Below the pieces are notes generated by a model. That model worked only from the letters and a program-made list of their open reading frames with translations, ran no database searches and was not told the origin of the DNA. Of a stretch of DNA of 49,220 nucleotides, positions 26,132-33,798 are shown in pieces. The position numbers and the translations under genes are program-made. The stretch's first letter is position 1. The number at the start of each line of letters is the position of its first letter. The stretch comes from YA12-FULL-51-18 sp041665305. Its GTDB lineage: Bacteria; Elusimicrobiota; Elusimicrobia; Elusimicrobiales; UBA9959. The DNA lies in assembly GCA_041665305.1 (NCBI GenBank), contig JBAYJD010000019.1, positions 1-49,220 on the forward strand, given 5' to 3'.

Positions 26132-26875
26132 TTAAAAATTCACATGGAAATTCCACACAGGGTGGAAGACCAGCACGCCTTCGGGGTAAATATTGATCCC
26201 CAGTTCGAAGAACTTCCCATACCAGCTGAGCTTGGTCGAGAAGGTCTGGGTCTTCACGCCGTAGTTCAACTGCATACTCCAGAACTTGCTCACGCCTTTG
26301 GGCGTTTCTATGCCGGCTATCAGGAAGTCGTCGTTAAAACCGGAATCGAAACTGCCGACCTTGGTGCCCAGAAGGTCCAACTCCTTGCCCGGCTTGAAAT
26401 TAAGCCTGGCGGCCAACAGCGAATGCTTATAACCCCAGAAAGTCCTGATCTTCGGGCTGACCGAAGAGCTTACTATGGCGCCGACATAATAACCGTTGAA
26501 CTTGGCGTTATCCACGGTATCGGACTGCCTGGCGGCCATCTTGGCCCAGATCATGTCCCAATAACCGCCGATCAGGTCCACCTGCGGCACGCCGGGGGCG
26601 AGGCGTCCTTCCGCGTGCAGACGGTACTTGCCGGACACATTGGTGTAGCCCATGGGGATCAGCGTAGGGAACAGGCCGGTTTGAATGCCGAAGGACTTCC
26701 CCGGAGTAAGCGGCGTGGTGGCCTCCAGGTCCTGCTGGAAGTCGTAGAAGAAGGCGGAAGGATTGGCGACTATCTCACCCGCCATCTGCATTCCCTTCGA
26801 TTCCCAGTCCACGGAGGCGAAGGAGATGCCGCTGAGGCATAAAAGAACTGCTAAGGTTATTGTTAGCCTTTTCAT
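26132..26875 (-). CDS. Secreted protein, probable small beta-barrel
   Basis: The protein has 247 residues from the ATG at 26875, chosen because GAGGAA lies 4-5 nt upstream; an in-frame ATG at 26887 overlaps the previous stop. A signal peptide covers about 1-20. The body is strand-rich, with many aromatic residues and glycines (for example RTFWGYKHSLLAARLNFKPG), and the C-terminus is WNFHVNF with a terminal phenylalanine, typical of outer-membrane proteins. Family unknown. Its position between the FecR-domain gene and the larger barrel gene suggests a shared envelope role. Confidence 0.72.
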   Translation of the reverse strand: MKRLTITLAVLLCLSGISFASVDWESKGMQMAGEIVANPSAFFYDFQQDLEATTPLTPGKSFGIQTGLFPTLIPMGYTNVSGKYRLHAEGRLAPGVPQVDLIGGYWDMIWAKMAARQSDTVDNAKFNGYYVGAIVSSSVSPKIRTFWGYKHSLLAARLNFKPGKELDLLGTKVGSFDSGFNDDFLIAGIETPKGVSKFWSMQLNYGVKTQTFSTKLSWYGKFFELGINIYPEGVLVFHPVWNFHVNF

Positions 26876-26886
26876 TAAATTCCTCA

Positions 26887-28728
26887 TTACTTGTTAAGGT
26901 TGGTAATGGCCGGCAGCATTCTCTGCACGGCGGCCAGAAGCAGATCCGGCACGAACACCAGGTCTATGTTGGTCCCTGCTCCGGCGGCCCCGCCGCCGTA
27001 CGCAAAGTAGTCGTCCTGGGAAATATCGCCGTAGATGTTGGCGCTGGTCCAGGCGCCGGGAGCGACAGAACCGTTGTCCTTCTTGATGGACATGACGGCT
27101 TCACCCGCGCTGTTCTTAAGTATGCTGAACGGATCCAGGGAGGACTTGGTAAAATCCTCCACCTGCTGTACGGAGCCGCTGTTATTTATGACGGAGGTTT
27201 CGGTGGTAAACCAGAAGTGACCGTTGGCGTTGGAGCCGCCTATGGCGTAAGGGCTGGCCTGATACTGCCAGAGATAGGGATCGCCTTTCTTCTCATAGGT
27301 GTTCGTGCCGCCCGGCAGACCGACAGGAGCGTTCATCTTCATGGCCCAGAGGACGCTGGTGCCGGCGCCTCCGCCGGCGTTCACAAGGCTGTTATCCGCC
27401 GTATATTTAAGCGTACCGTCGCCCGCGCCGGAATCGGCCACTCTAAGGTTGGAATTGGCGTCGAACCTGGAAATATTGTCCAATCCGTCGGCGGCTTTCA
27501 CCGCGCCGTCCTTTATAACGCCTGTGATTATGACTTCCCTGTCGCCGCCGTTCGCCGCGTTCAGCGGAACGCCCATAACGGCGCTGTTATTCATAAGCTC
27601 ATCCCTCGCGGGATCGTACTTATAATCTTCGGCTATGAAAAATATTTCCTTGTCGCTGGTCCTGTTGGCCGTCACAAAAGAGGCCCATTCGGCCTTTATG
27701 GAGTTGCCGTTAAAGAAAGCGGGCCACTCGTCTATGCTCTGCGGCAGGTCCTTGTTGAAATTCATGGTCATCTGCAGATAGTCCAGCCTGTTGGACACCA
27801 TGGAGGCCCCGTTGTACGCGAACCCGCCCCTCGCGGCGGCCGCGGACGCGCTGTCGTTGTTGCCGTATTCCGGCCGCTTGACCAGGTTTATAAATTGAAC
27901 TTCGTCGGGATACGGGCGCATAAGCCGCTGGTCCACGCGCACCAGATTGCCGTGAAGATCGCGCAAAGTGCGGCCCGCTTCCAGGTCCGATTCCTTGACA
28001 TTGTTGAGGAAGCTCTGAACCGAATTCTCGGTGCCGTTGGTCACCCTGGCGAATTCGCGGATCTGGGCCCTGTCGTTATCCTTGGCCTGCATTTCTTTGC
28101 GGCGGTCGGACGGCGAAAGTCCGGGGTTCCAGTTCTCAAGCGAGGATTTTTCCTGCTCGGCGGTCATAAGGGCCAGCTTGGCGGGTTTGCCTTTTTCAGC
28201 CAGGCTCATGCCGCGGCCCTGCGGGATATACAGTTCGGCGGAACCCTTTTCGGGCGGCACCACGAAATTAAGCTTTACCTCGCCGTAGAGGACATTGATG
28301 TTCATCACGCCCTCCGCGTTCGTGTCGACCGTGAATTCCGTTCCCCTGACCGCGCAGACGGCGGACGGGGTCCTGACTTCAAATTTTTCTTTGCGCATAA
28401 GATGCGGCACGCGGATCTTGATCTTGCCGAACATCAGGGCCAGGCGGGAGGCCAGCGTGGCGCGCTGCTCCACCTCGACGCTGGACGACTCTTTGATCCA
28501 GACCTTGGTTTTGTTGGGCATTAGAACCACGGCGGAACCGTCGGAGCCGGCGCGCACGGCGCCGCCCTCGGCTATCTCCATGTTCTCCGCGGCCGGCGCC
28601 CATTGCCCTTCGCGGGTATTCCTTACTTCTACGGTTCCGCTGAAAGCGATAAGCTTGGCCTCTTCGGATGCGGCAAAAACAGGAAGCGTCAGGACAAGAA
28701 GCACCAAAGACAGTATTTTTCCGTTCAT
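26887..28728 (-). CDS. Large exported FecR-domain protein
   Basis: The 613-residue protein has a signal peptide (about 1-20). Residues 25-175 form a FecR-type domain with SGTVEVRN, the A..G..VRAGSDGSAVVLMPNK segment, SRLALMFGKIKIRV and the hallmark TPSAVCAVRGTEFTV. In transport systems FecR senses an outer-membrane receptor and controls a sigma factor, but no sigma gene or TonB receptor is here and no membrane helix follows. Residues 200-613 are unrecognised and rich in N, D, G and A. It heads a three-gene unit with two predicted outer-membrane proteins. The promoter is leaderless in layout. Confidence 0.82.
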   Translation of the reverse strand: MNGKILSLVLLVLTLPVFAASEEAKLIAFSGTVEVRNTREGQWAPAAENMEIAEGGAVRAGSDGSAVVLMPNKTKVWIKESSSVEVEQRATLASRLALMFGKIKIRVPHLMRKEKFEVRTPSAVCAVRGTEFTVDTNAEGVMNINVLYGEVKLNFVVPPEKGSAELYIPQGRGMSLAEKGKPAKLALMTAEQEKSSLENWNPGLSPSDRRKEMQAKDNDRAQIREFARVTNGTENSVQSFLNNVKESDLEAGRTLRDLHGNLVRVDQRLMRPYPDEVQFINLVKRPEYGNNDSASAAAARGGFAYNGASMVSNRLDYLQMTMNFNKDLPQSIDEWPAFFNGNSIKAEWASFVTANRTSDKEIFFIAEDYKYDPARDELMNNSAVMGVPLNAANGGDREVIITGVIKDGAVKAADGLDNISRFDANSNLRVADSGAGDGTLKYTADNSLVNAGGGAGTSVLWAMKMNAPVGLPGGTNTYEKKGDPYLWQYQASPYAIGGSNANGHFWFTTETSVINNSGSVQQVEDFTKSSLDPFSILKNSAGEAVMSIKKDNGSVAPGAWTSANIYGDISQDDYFAYGGGAAGAGTNIDLVFVPDLLLAAVQRMLPAITNLNK

Positions 28729-28734
28729 AGGTAG

Positions 28735-28783
28735 AGTTTAACAGATGATCGGCCTTGTGTCAACAATGGAATTTTGGGATAAT
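28735..28783. promoter_or_regulatory. Overlapping divergent promoters, FecR gene (-) and mltA (+)
   Basis: On the minus strand TTGACA (28758-28763), a 17-bp spacer and TAAACT (28735-28740) end 6 nt before the FecR-gene ATG with no Shine-Dalgarno. On the plus strand TTGTGT (28755-28760), a 17-bp spacer and GATAAT (28778-28783) point to mltA. The two -35 boxes overlap, so the promoters should compete. The remaining sequence to 28966 shows no gene. Confidence 0.55.
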
Positions 28784-28966
28784 GTAAAAGCCGGACGGCG
28801 TTTTTCCCCTGTGAAAACGGCCTCCGGTTCTCCCGTGCCGAATGTGATTTGTGATACAAACGGCGGAACGCGGCCGCTGCGCCTCCCGCCCGGAACAGCA
28901 GGTAAAAACACCCGGCCGGCTCCGGAATTCCCGAAGACCTGCCCGGGGGTTGGGCGGACGATATCT

Positions 28967-30262
28967 ATGAAAAAACTCGCGCCACTTTCTCTTGCTCTCT
29001 TTTTAACCGGCTGCGCGGCCACATCGGACCGGCGCGGGATCTCGGGCGGCTGCCCCCCCGGCTGCGCGCCGGTCAAAACGGAAACCGCGGCGATGTTCCC
29101 CGTGGCCCCGGACGCCGCCCCCGCGTTCGCCGACCTGGACGATAAAAAAACGCTGCTGAAAGCGGCCGAACTGAACCTGAAATATTTCCAGTCCCTCAAA
29201 GGCCAGTCCATCGCCTACTCCTTCGGCTCCAGGAACATAACGGCCGGGACCCTGGCCGCCTCCACCAGCGAGTTCATAAAGATCCTCTCCGAAGCCAAAG
29301 ACCAGGCCGAACTGGACCTCCGCCTGAAGGAGGCCTTTGACATTTACCAGTTGGCCGGCCGCGACTCCACCGGCACCGTGGTCTTCAGTTCCTATTACGA
29401 ACCGACGCTGGAAGCCAGCCTGAAGCGGACGAAGGAATATAAATATCCGCTTTACGCAAAGCCCGGCGACCTCATCACCATAAATCTGGAGGACTTCAAC
29501 GATAAATTCAAAGGCGAGAAACTGACCGGCAGGCTTGAACGGGGGACGCTGGTTCCCTATCTGAACAGGGAAGAGATAGATTTTGAAGGCGCGCTGAAGG
29601 GCCGCGGCCTTGAACTGGCCTGGCTGAAAAATCGAAGCGAGATCCTGGATCTGCAAACCGAAGGCTCCGGCCGCCTGCAGCTGCCGGACGGCAGGATAAT
29701 CAAGGCCAGATTCGCCGCGACCAACAGCCTTAAATTCAAAGGCTGGCTTACGGCTATGATCGAAGCAGGAGCGCTTCCAAGGGAAGGAATAAGTCCCGAA
29801 AAAGGCCTGCAGTACCTTAACGAACATCCCGACCGGACCCGGGCCATACTGAGCATGAACAAACGCTATGTTTTTTTCAGGCTGGAACAGCCGGCCGATC
29901 CCGAGGAGGGCCCGGCCGGCACCTACGGACTTCCGCTCACCGGCTGGCGTTCCATAGCCGTGGATAATTCCCTCGTACCTATGGGCGCCCTGGCCTTTAT
30001 GCGCGTAAACACTCCCGATGTGGATGAAACAGGAGCCTTGCTCGGCCGCAAACAGGACGCCCGTTTTGTTTTCTGCCAGGACACCGGCGGGGCCATAAAA
30101 GGCCCGGGAAGGGTCGACTTCTATGCCGGAAACGGCAAGAAAGCCCGCGCCTTCGCCTTCAAACTCTGGGACCAGGGCCAGCTTTACCTGCTTGTCCTGA
30201 AAGAAAATGCAAAAAAGGCAGCATCTGCCTTTTTAAAGGAAAAGGCAGCGTCTACCTTTTAA
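28967..30262 (+). CDS. mltA: Membrane-bound lytic murein transglycosylase A (lipoprotein)
   Basis: MltA cleaves the MurNAc-GlcNAc bond of peptidoglycan from the outer membrane, forming 1,6-anhydroMurNAc. From the ATG at 28967 the protein has 431 residues. The signal ends in a lipobox LTGC (C16 approximately). The MltA barrel domain is seen in FSSYYEPTLEAS and the FNDKFKGEKLTGR...LVPYLNREEI segment, and the 3D domain in CQDTGGAIKGPGRVDFYAG with the catalytic aspartate. The frame is open upstream to 28745, but only 28967 gives a lipoprotein signal. The last 17 codons consist of a duplicated terminator-like hairpin. Confidence 0.92.
   Translation: MKKLAPLSLALFLTGCAATSDRRGISGGCPPGCAPVKTETAAMFPVAPDAAPAFADLDDKKTLLKAAELNLKYFQSLKGQSIAYSFGSRNITAGTLAASTSEFIKILSEAKDQAELDLRLKEAFDIYQLAGRDSTGTVVFSSYYEPTLEASLKRTKEYKYPLYAKPGDLITINLEDFNDKFKGEKLTGRLERGTLVPYLNREEIDFEGALKGRGLELAWLKNRSEILDLQTEGSGRLQLPDGRIIKARFAATNSLKFKGWLTAMIEAGALPREGISPEKGLQYLNEHPDRTRAILSMNKRYVFFRLEQPADPEEGPAGTYGLPLTGWRSIAVDNSLVPMGALAFMRVNTPDVDETGALLGRKQDARFVFCQDTGGAIKGPGRVDFYAGNGKKARAFAFKLWDQGQLYLLVLKENAKKAASAFLKEKAASTF
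30212..30260 (+). terminator. Duplicated hairpin at the 3' end of the mltA frame
   Basis: A perfect 10-bp stem AAAAAGGCAG/CTGCCTTTTT (30212-30234, loop CAT) is followed by a second, slightly decayed copy (30240-30260). Both are translated as the mltA C-terminus and the stop codon lies at the end of the second. The first has the form of an intrinsic terminator with its T-run inside the arm. Confidence 0.6.
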
Positions 30263-30288
30263 TCTGTCTCCCGGCCGCCAAAAAATAT

Positions 30289-30764
30289 ATGAAAAATAAG
30301 GGCGGGGTGCTCATAGACAATTCCACGGACCCGGCGACCGGGATTCCGCTCTACAGCCTCTACGGCAGGAACCAGCGCCCTTCCACGAAAATGCTCAAAG
30401 GAGTGGAGGCGCTGGTCTTTGATATACAGGACATAGGAGCGCGGTTCTATACTTACCTGACGACCATGGCCTATGCCATGGAAGAAGCCGCGAAGAACCA
30501 TCTCGAATTCGTTGTGCTGCACCGGCCGAACCCCGTCAGCGGCGATATTATAGAAGGCCCGGAACTGGAACCGGGGATCAGTTTTTTTACGGCGTACCCG
30601 GCCGTGCCCGCACGGCACGCCTTCACCGCGGGAGAGATTTCGTTCTCAATGCCGTAGAGATAAAAAAAATGACCGGAAACTCCAGGCTCTACGACATGCT
30701 GGAAGCCGGAAAAACACCGGAGGCCATACTGGCCGGTTTTGAAAAAGATAATGCCCGGTTCTAG
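30289..30764 (+). pseudogene. Remnant of NamZ/DUF1343 exo-beta-N-acetylmuramidase
   Basis: Frame 30289-30657 translates into the central part of the DUF1343 family: DPATGIPLYSLYGRNQRP, MLKGVEALVFDIQDIGARFYTY, VVLHRPNPVSGDIIEGPELEPG and the start of the RHAFTAGE motif. The N-terminal ~90 residues are absent. At about 30645 the frame breaks and the following sequence (to the TAG at 30762-30764) encodes the family's C-terminal end (KKMTGNSRLYDMLEAGKTPE) in another frame, with the ~150 residues between missing. So it is truncated, internally deleted and frameshifted. It sits right after mltA, another peptidoglycan-cleaving gene. Confidence 0.85.
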
Positions 30765-30847
30765 AGAAGTCCGCAAAAAATTTCTCTTATATTGATACGG
30801 CCGCTCCGCGTAAAATTAAGACATTGAAGACGGCATTTCAGGCAACC

Positions 30848-30877
30848 TTGACCCGTGAACTGAATATGTGTTAGATT
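30848..30877 (+). promoter_or_regulatory. Putative promoter of the 30884 receiver gene, leaderless layout
   Basis: TTGACC (30848-30853), an 18-bp spacer and TAGATT (30872-30877) end 6 nt before the ATG. No Shine-Dalgarno is present. The six bases before the ATG (TTACCT) nearly match those before the FecR-gene ATG (CTACCT). Confidence 0.5.
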
Positions 30878-30883
30878 TTACCT

Positions 30884-31255
30884 ATGGGGAATAAAATACT
30901 TGTGGTTGACGACGACCTTGAAATCTCGAACCTGGTGCAGTATACGCTGGAATCAATGGGCCACCAGGTCCAATTGTGCGATAACGGCAGGGAAGTGATG
31001 GACCTGCTGCGCTCATACAAACCCGCGCTGCTGATCCTGGATGTCATGCTTCCCGGCATAGACGGTTATTCCCTCACCAGCCTGATCACCGAGGACGCCG
31101 AGACCAGACAGCTGCCCATCATCGTCCTGTCCGCGCTTGAACCTTCCCGCACCATGTTCCAGAAATTTACGCAGGTGACCGCGTTCCTGACCAAGCCGTT
31201 CAACACCGACGACCTGATGGAAGCCGTCAAGACCTCGCTCGGCAGGAAATTTTAA
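30884..31255 (+). CDS. Stand-alone response-regulator receiver protein
   Basis: This 123-residue protein is a REC domain only. The acidic residues DDD (9-11), phospho-acceptor D53 (ILDVMLPGIDG), the switch serine in VLSALE and the conserved lysine in TKPF are intact. It has no output domain and no neighbouring kinase, so it probably works by protein contact or in a phosphorelay. The ATG at 30884 lies 6 nt from a TAGATT box without a Shine-Dalgarno. It converges on queG. Confidence 0.92.
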   Translation: MGNKILVVDDDLEISNLVQYTLESMGHQVQLCDNGREVMDLLRSYKPALLILDVMLPGIDGYSLTSLITEDAETRQLPIIVLSALEPSRTMFQKFTQVTAFLTKPFNTDDLMEAVKTSLGRKF

Positions 31256-31284
31256 ACCGAACTCCATAAAAGGATTTCGGTTTA
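31253..31284. terminator. Bidirectional hairpin between convergent genes
   Basis: TAAACCGA (31253-31260) pairs with TCGGTTTA (31277-31284), with a 16-nt loop; the arm includes the stop codon of the receiver gene. On the minus strand it is followed by an AT-rich TTTAAAATTT, so it fits a terminator for queG best and may serve both genes. Confidence 0.55.
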
Positions 31285-31304
31285 ACCGCTCAAAAAACAA
31301 GATC

Positions 31305-32201
31305 TTACCGGGACCCGTTGTTTGGATTGAATTCCGGCAGCAGGATCCTGTCGGGCGTTTTTTCATTGTAAGGGCAGACCTCCTGGCAGAGATCGCACCC
31401 GTAAACATATCCCCCGGACTTGCTGATTATGCCTTCAGGAGCCGCGGTCCCGGACTGCGTGGTCCAGTAAGAGATGCAAAGACCGGCATCCAGAACACCG
31501 GAAGCCTTCAGCGCGCCGGTGGGACAGGCGGCCGCGCACTTCCCGCAGTTCCCACAGCCCGGCCCCGTATCCGCGACTGGACTTTCGCCGGCCCCGTATT
31601 CCAGCGAAAGCGCCAAGCCGCCTATAAAAATATAGGACCCAAGCTCCCCGGAAATAAGCAGCGTGTTCCTCCCCCTGAAACCCAGCCCGGACAGCCGGCC
31701 GAGTTCTTTTTCAAGCACCGGCGAAGTGTCCGTGAACGATTTGCCTTCTACGCCCGGCACAGCCGCTTTTATATCGGACAGCATTAAACCCAGTCTTTCT
31801 TTTATGATCGCGTGATAATCCGGTCCCAGGGCGTACCGGGAGATCCGGGGCCGGAATCCGGCTGTTTTGACGCCGCCGACGAATTCAGCGCGCACCTTGC
31901 GGCCGGTCTTTTCAAGATAGGCCGAAGCCTCCCCGATCTTTTCCATGGCGGCCTCATGATCCAGGCCGGAATGCCAATATTGGAACGCGCACACCAGCAC
32001 GGTTCTGGCCGGGGGGAACCAGTTCCGGATATCCGCCCTCGCCGAAGGAGACCGTTTCAGGTAAGCCAGCCCCGCCGGAGCGCCGGAGGATGCGGAACAG
32101 AACCTGGCGTACTCTGCAAGCTCCTCCGCGCGCGCGATCCCGCAAGCGGACGCGCCGCGGCCAAGGGCTATACTCCGCAATTCGGCCGTAGTAACCGTCA
32201 T
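31305..32201 (-). CDS. queG: Epoxyqueuosine reductase QueG-like, short form
   Basis: QueG reduces epoxyqueuosine in tRNA to queuosine using cobalamin and two [4Fe-4S] clusters. From the ATG at 32201 the protein has 298 residues. The N-terminal DUF1730 region (AYLKRSP.ARADIRNWFPPARTVLV) and RYALGPDYHAIIKERL are clear. The ferredoxin-like part has CGNCGKCAAACPTGAL and YGCDLCQEVCPYN, supplying eight cysteines. It ends soon after, lacking the HEAT-like tail of the 379-residue E. coli enzyme. It is 79 bp after birA. No Shine-Dalgarno is evident. Confidence 0.88.
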   Translation of the reverse strand: MTVTTAELRSIALGRGASACGIARAEELAEYARFCSASSGAPAGLAYLKRSPSARADIRNWFPPARTVLVCAFQYWHSGLDHEAAMEKIGEASAYLEKTGRKVRAEFVGGVKTAGFRPRISRYALGPDYHAIIKERLGLMLSDIKAAVPGVEGKSFTDTSPVLEKELGRLSGLGFRGRNTLLISGELGSYIFIGGLALSLEYGAGESPVADTGPGCGNCGKCAAACPTGALKASGVLDAGLCISYWTTQSGTAAPEGIISKSGGYVYGCDLCQEVCPYNEKTPDRILLPEFNPNNGSR

Positions 32202-32280
32202 AAATAGAATGTCGCCGGCGGACCTTTCTAAACCGCGCGCCGCGCCTCTGCAGCGGGATCGATCCCGAAAGGAATTTACT

Positions 32281-32895
32281 TTAAGAGCTTTTCGATTCGG
32301 AGGAATATTCCCAGGAGGAATAAATGTGCCAGAAATTCTCAAAAAAGGCCTGCAAAAATTCCTCACGGGACACTTCTTTTCCCAGTATCTCGGCGACGCC
32401 TGCCCCGGTCTCCAGGGAAACGGAGTTGTTCAGGTTCACCCCCACCCCCAGCAGGATCCAGTTGGGGGTCCTGTTTATGGAGGAAGATTCCGTCAGGATG
32501 CCGGCGACTTTGAGATATTTCTTTTTTTTAGGATGCAGGGCGTAAACATCGTTCGGAAGCTTTACGCGGGTGTTAAGGGCATAAAGCTCTTTAAGGGTCA
32601 GGGCGACCACGCGGCCGGCCAGAATGCTCAACTCTCCCAGGAATTTAAGCCCGATGCTCGGCTCAAGGATAAGCGTCATGTATATGCCGCCCCGTCCGGA
32701 CTCCCAGGCCCTGCCCATACGGCCCTTGCCCGCCGTCTGACTGAGCGCCAGGATCAGAGTCCCCTCCATGCCGCCGTGGAGCGCAAGCTCCCTGGCCACC
32801 TCCTGCGTGGAACCCGCGCTTTCCAGCAGCACCAGCTTTTTTATGCCCGGCAGCGTCTCCAGCGCAAGCAGGCTTGTCGATCCTGAATCGTTCAT
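32281..32895 (-). CDS. birA: Biotin--protein ligase, catalytic domain only
   Basis: BirA makes biotinyl-AMP and transfers biotin to the carrier protein of acetyl-CoA carboxylase. The protein has about 204 residues and no N-terminal DNA-binding domain, so it is not the repressor type. Motifs are STQ (substrate), GKGRMGRAWES (the GRGRRGR loop, with M for R), KLPNDVY (usually KWPNDI) and KVAGILTE, followed by GVGVNLN. The start at 32895 fits GGAG 9 nt upstream; 32904 (ATGA overlap with nadC) is an alternative. It sits between nadC and queG. Confidence 0.9.
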   Translation of the reverse strand: MNDSGSTSLLALETLPGIKKLVLLESAGSTQEVARELALHGGMEGTLILALSQTAGKGRMGRAWESGRGGIYMTLILEPSIGLKFLGELSILAGRVVALTLKELYALNTRVKLPNDVYALHPKKKKYLKVAGILTESSSINRTPNWILLGVGVNLNNSVSLETGAGVAEILGKEVSREEFLQAFFENFWHIYSSWEYSSESKSS

Positions 32896-32900
32896 AGAAA

Positions 32901-33752
32901 TCATCTCCACGCCCTTTTAATGTCGAACGCGATATCCAGCGCCGCGGCGGAATTGGTAAGCGAGCCGACCGAGATCCGGTCCGCTCCCAGCCTTGAAAGC
33001 GCGGCGAGGTCCTCAAATCTTACCCCGCCGGAGATCTCTATCTTCGTTGTTCCACCCGCGGCCCGAATCAGAGTTATCGCTTTTTTCATATCCGCGCGGC
33101 TCATATTGTCCAGCATAATGATGTCGAAACCCAGCGGGAGGAAATCCGCGACCTGCGTCAGGCTCTGTGCCTCTATTTCCAACTTTAAACCGCGGTAGTT
33201 CCTGCGCGCATACGCCAGTCTTTCTTTCAGCCGCTCCAGCGAGCCGCCCAGCATGGCGATATGATTGTCTTTTATAAGGAAAGCGTCATAAAGCCCGCGG
33301 CGGTGGTTGGCGCAGCCGCCGCAGGCCACGGCGCGCTTTTCCAGCTCCCGCAGACCCGGAATGGTCTTGCGCGTGTCGTACACCATGGTGCGCGGGTCCT
33401 TGATCTCTCCGGCAAAACGGGCCGCGCGGGTCGCCACGCCGGAGAGGTGCTGGATAAAATTAAGGGCGGTGCGCTCCGCGGTCAGCAGCCGCCTGGAGCC
33501 GCGGACGGTTAGGATGACGGCTCCTTTTTTAAAGCGGGCGCCGTCTTTCAGGAGCACACGGGTCCTGGAACCCGGGTCGGCCAGCTCGAACACCCGTCTG
33601 GCCGCTCCCCCGCCGGCCAGAACCCCGTCGCACTTGGCGAACATCCGGCCTTCGAATCTGACGCCTTCCGGAATAAAAACCTCGGTTGTCGCGTCGCCGG
33701 CGCCGAGATCTTCCTTCAGCGCCGACTTTATAAGACAATCAAATTGCTTCAT
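32901..33752 (-). CDS. nadC: Nicotinate-nucleotide pyrophosphorylase (carboxylating)
   Basis: NadC converts quinolinate and PRPP to nicotinate mononucleotide in NAD synthesis. The 283 residues are canonical: EDLG.GDATT (14-23), LTAERTALNFIQHLSGVAT, DTRKTIPGLRELEK.AV.CGG..NHR.GLYDAFLIKDNHI, EIEAQSL, MLDNMS and EISGG. The stop overlaps the birA frame, suggesting coupling with birA and queG. A TAAAAT box lies 7 nt before the ATG, another possible leaderless layout, but its -35 is poor. Confidence 0.96.
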   Translation of the reverse strand: MKQFDCLIKSALKEDLGAGDATTEVFIPEGVRFEGRMFAKCDGVLAGGGAARRVFELADPGSRTRVLLKDGARFKKGAVILTVRGSRRLLTAERTALNFIQHLSGVATRAARFAGEIKDPRTMVYDTRKTIPGLRELEKRAVACGGCANHRRGLYDAFLIKDNHIAMLGGSLERLKERLAYARRNYRGLKLEIEAQSLTQVADFLPLGFDIIMLDNMSRADMKKAITLIRAAGGTTKIEISGGVRFEDLAALSRLGADRISVGSLTNSAAALDIAFDIKRAWR

Positions 33753-33798
33753 CGTTCAGATTTTATCATTTTCATAACGGCATAGGTGTATAAAAGGC

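Noticed and set aside
26860..28524. 554-codon open frame on the plus strand
   Set aside because: Antisense to the FecR-domain gene; no signal peptide, no family, biased composition.
31305..32366. Longer queG start at 32366
   Set aside because: The extra 55 residues overlap the birA 3' end and do not resemble the QueG N-terminus; 32201 is the first family-like methionine.
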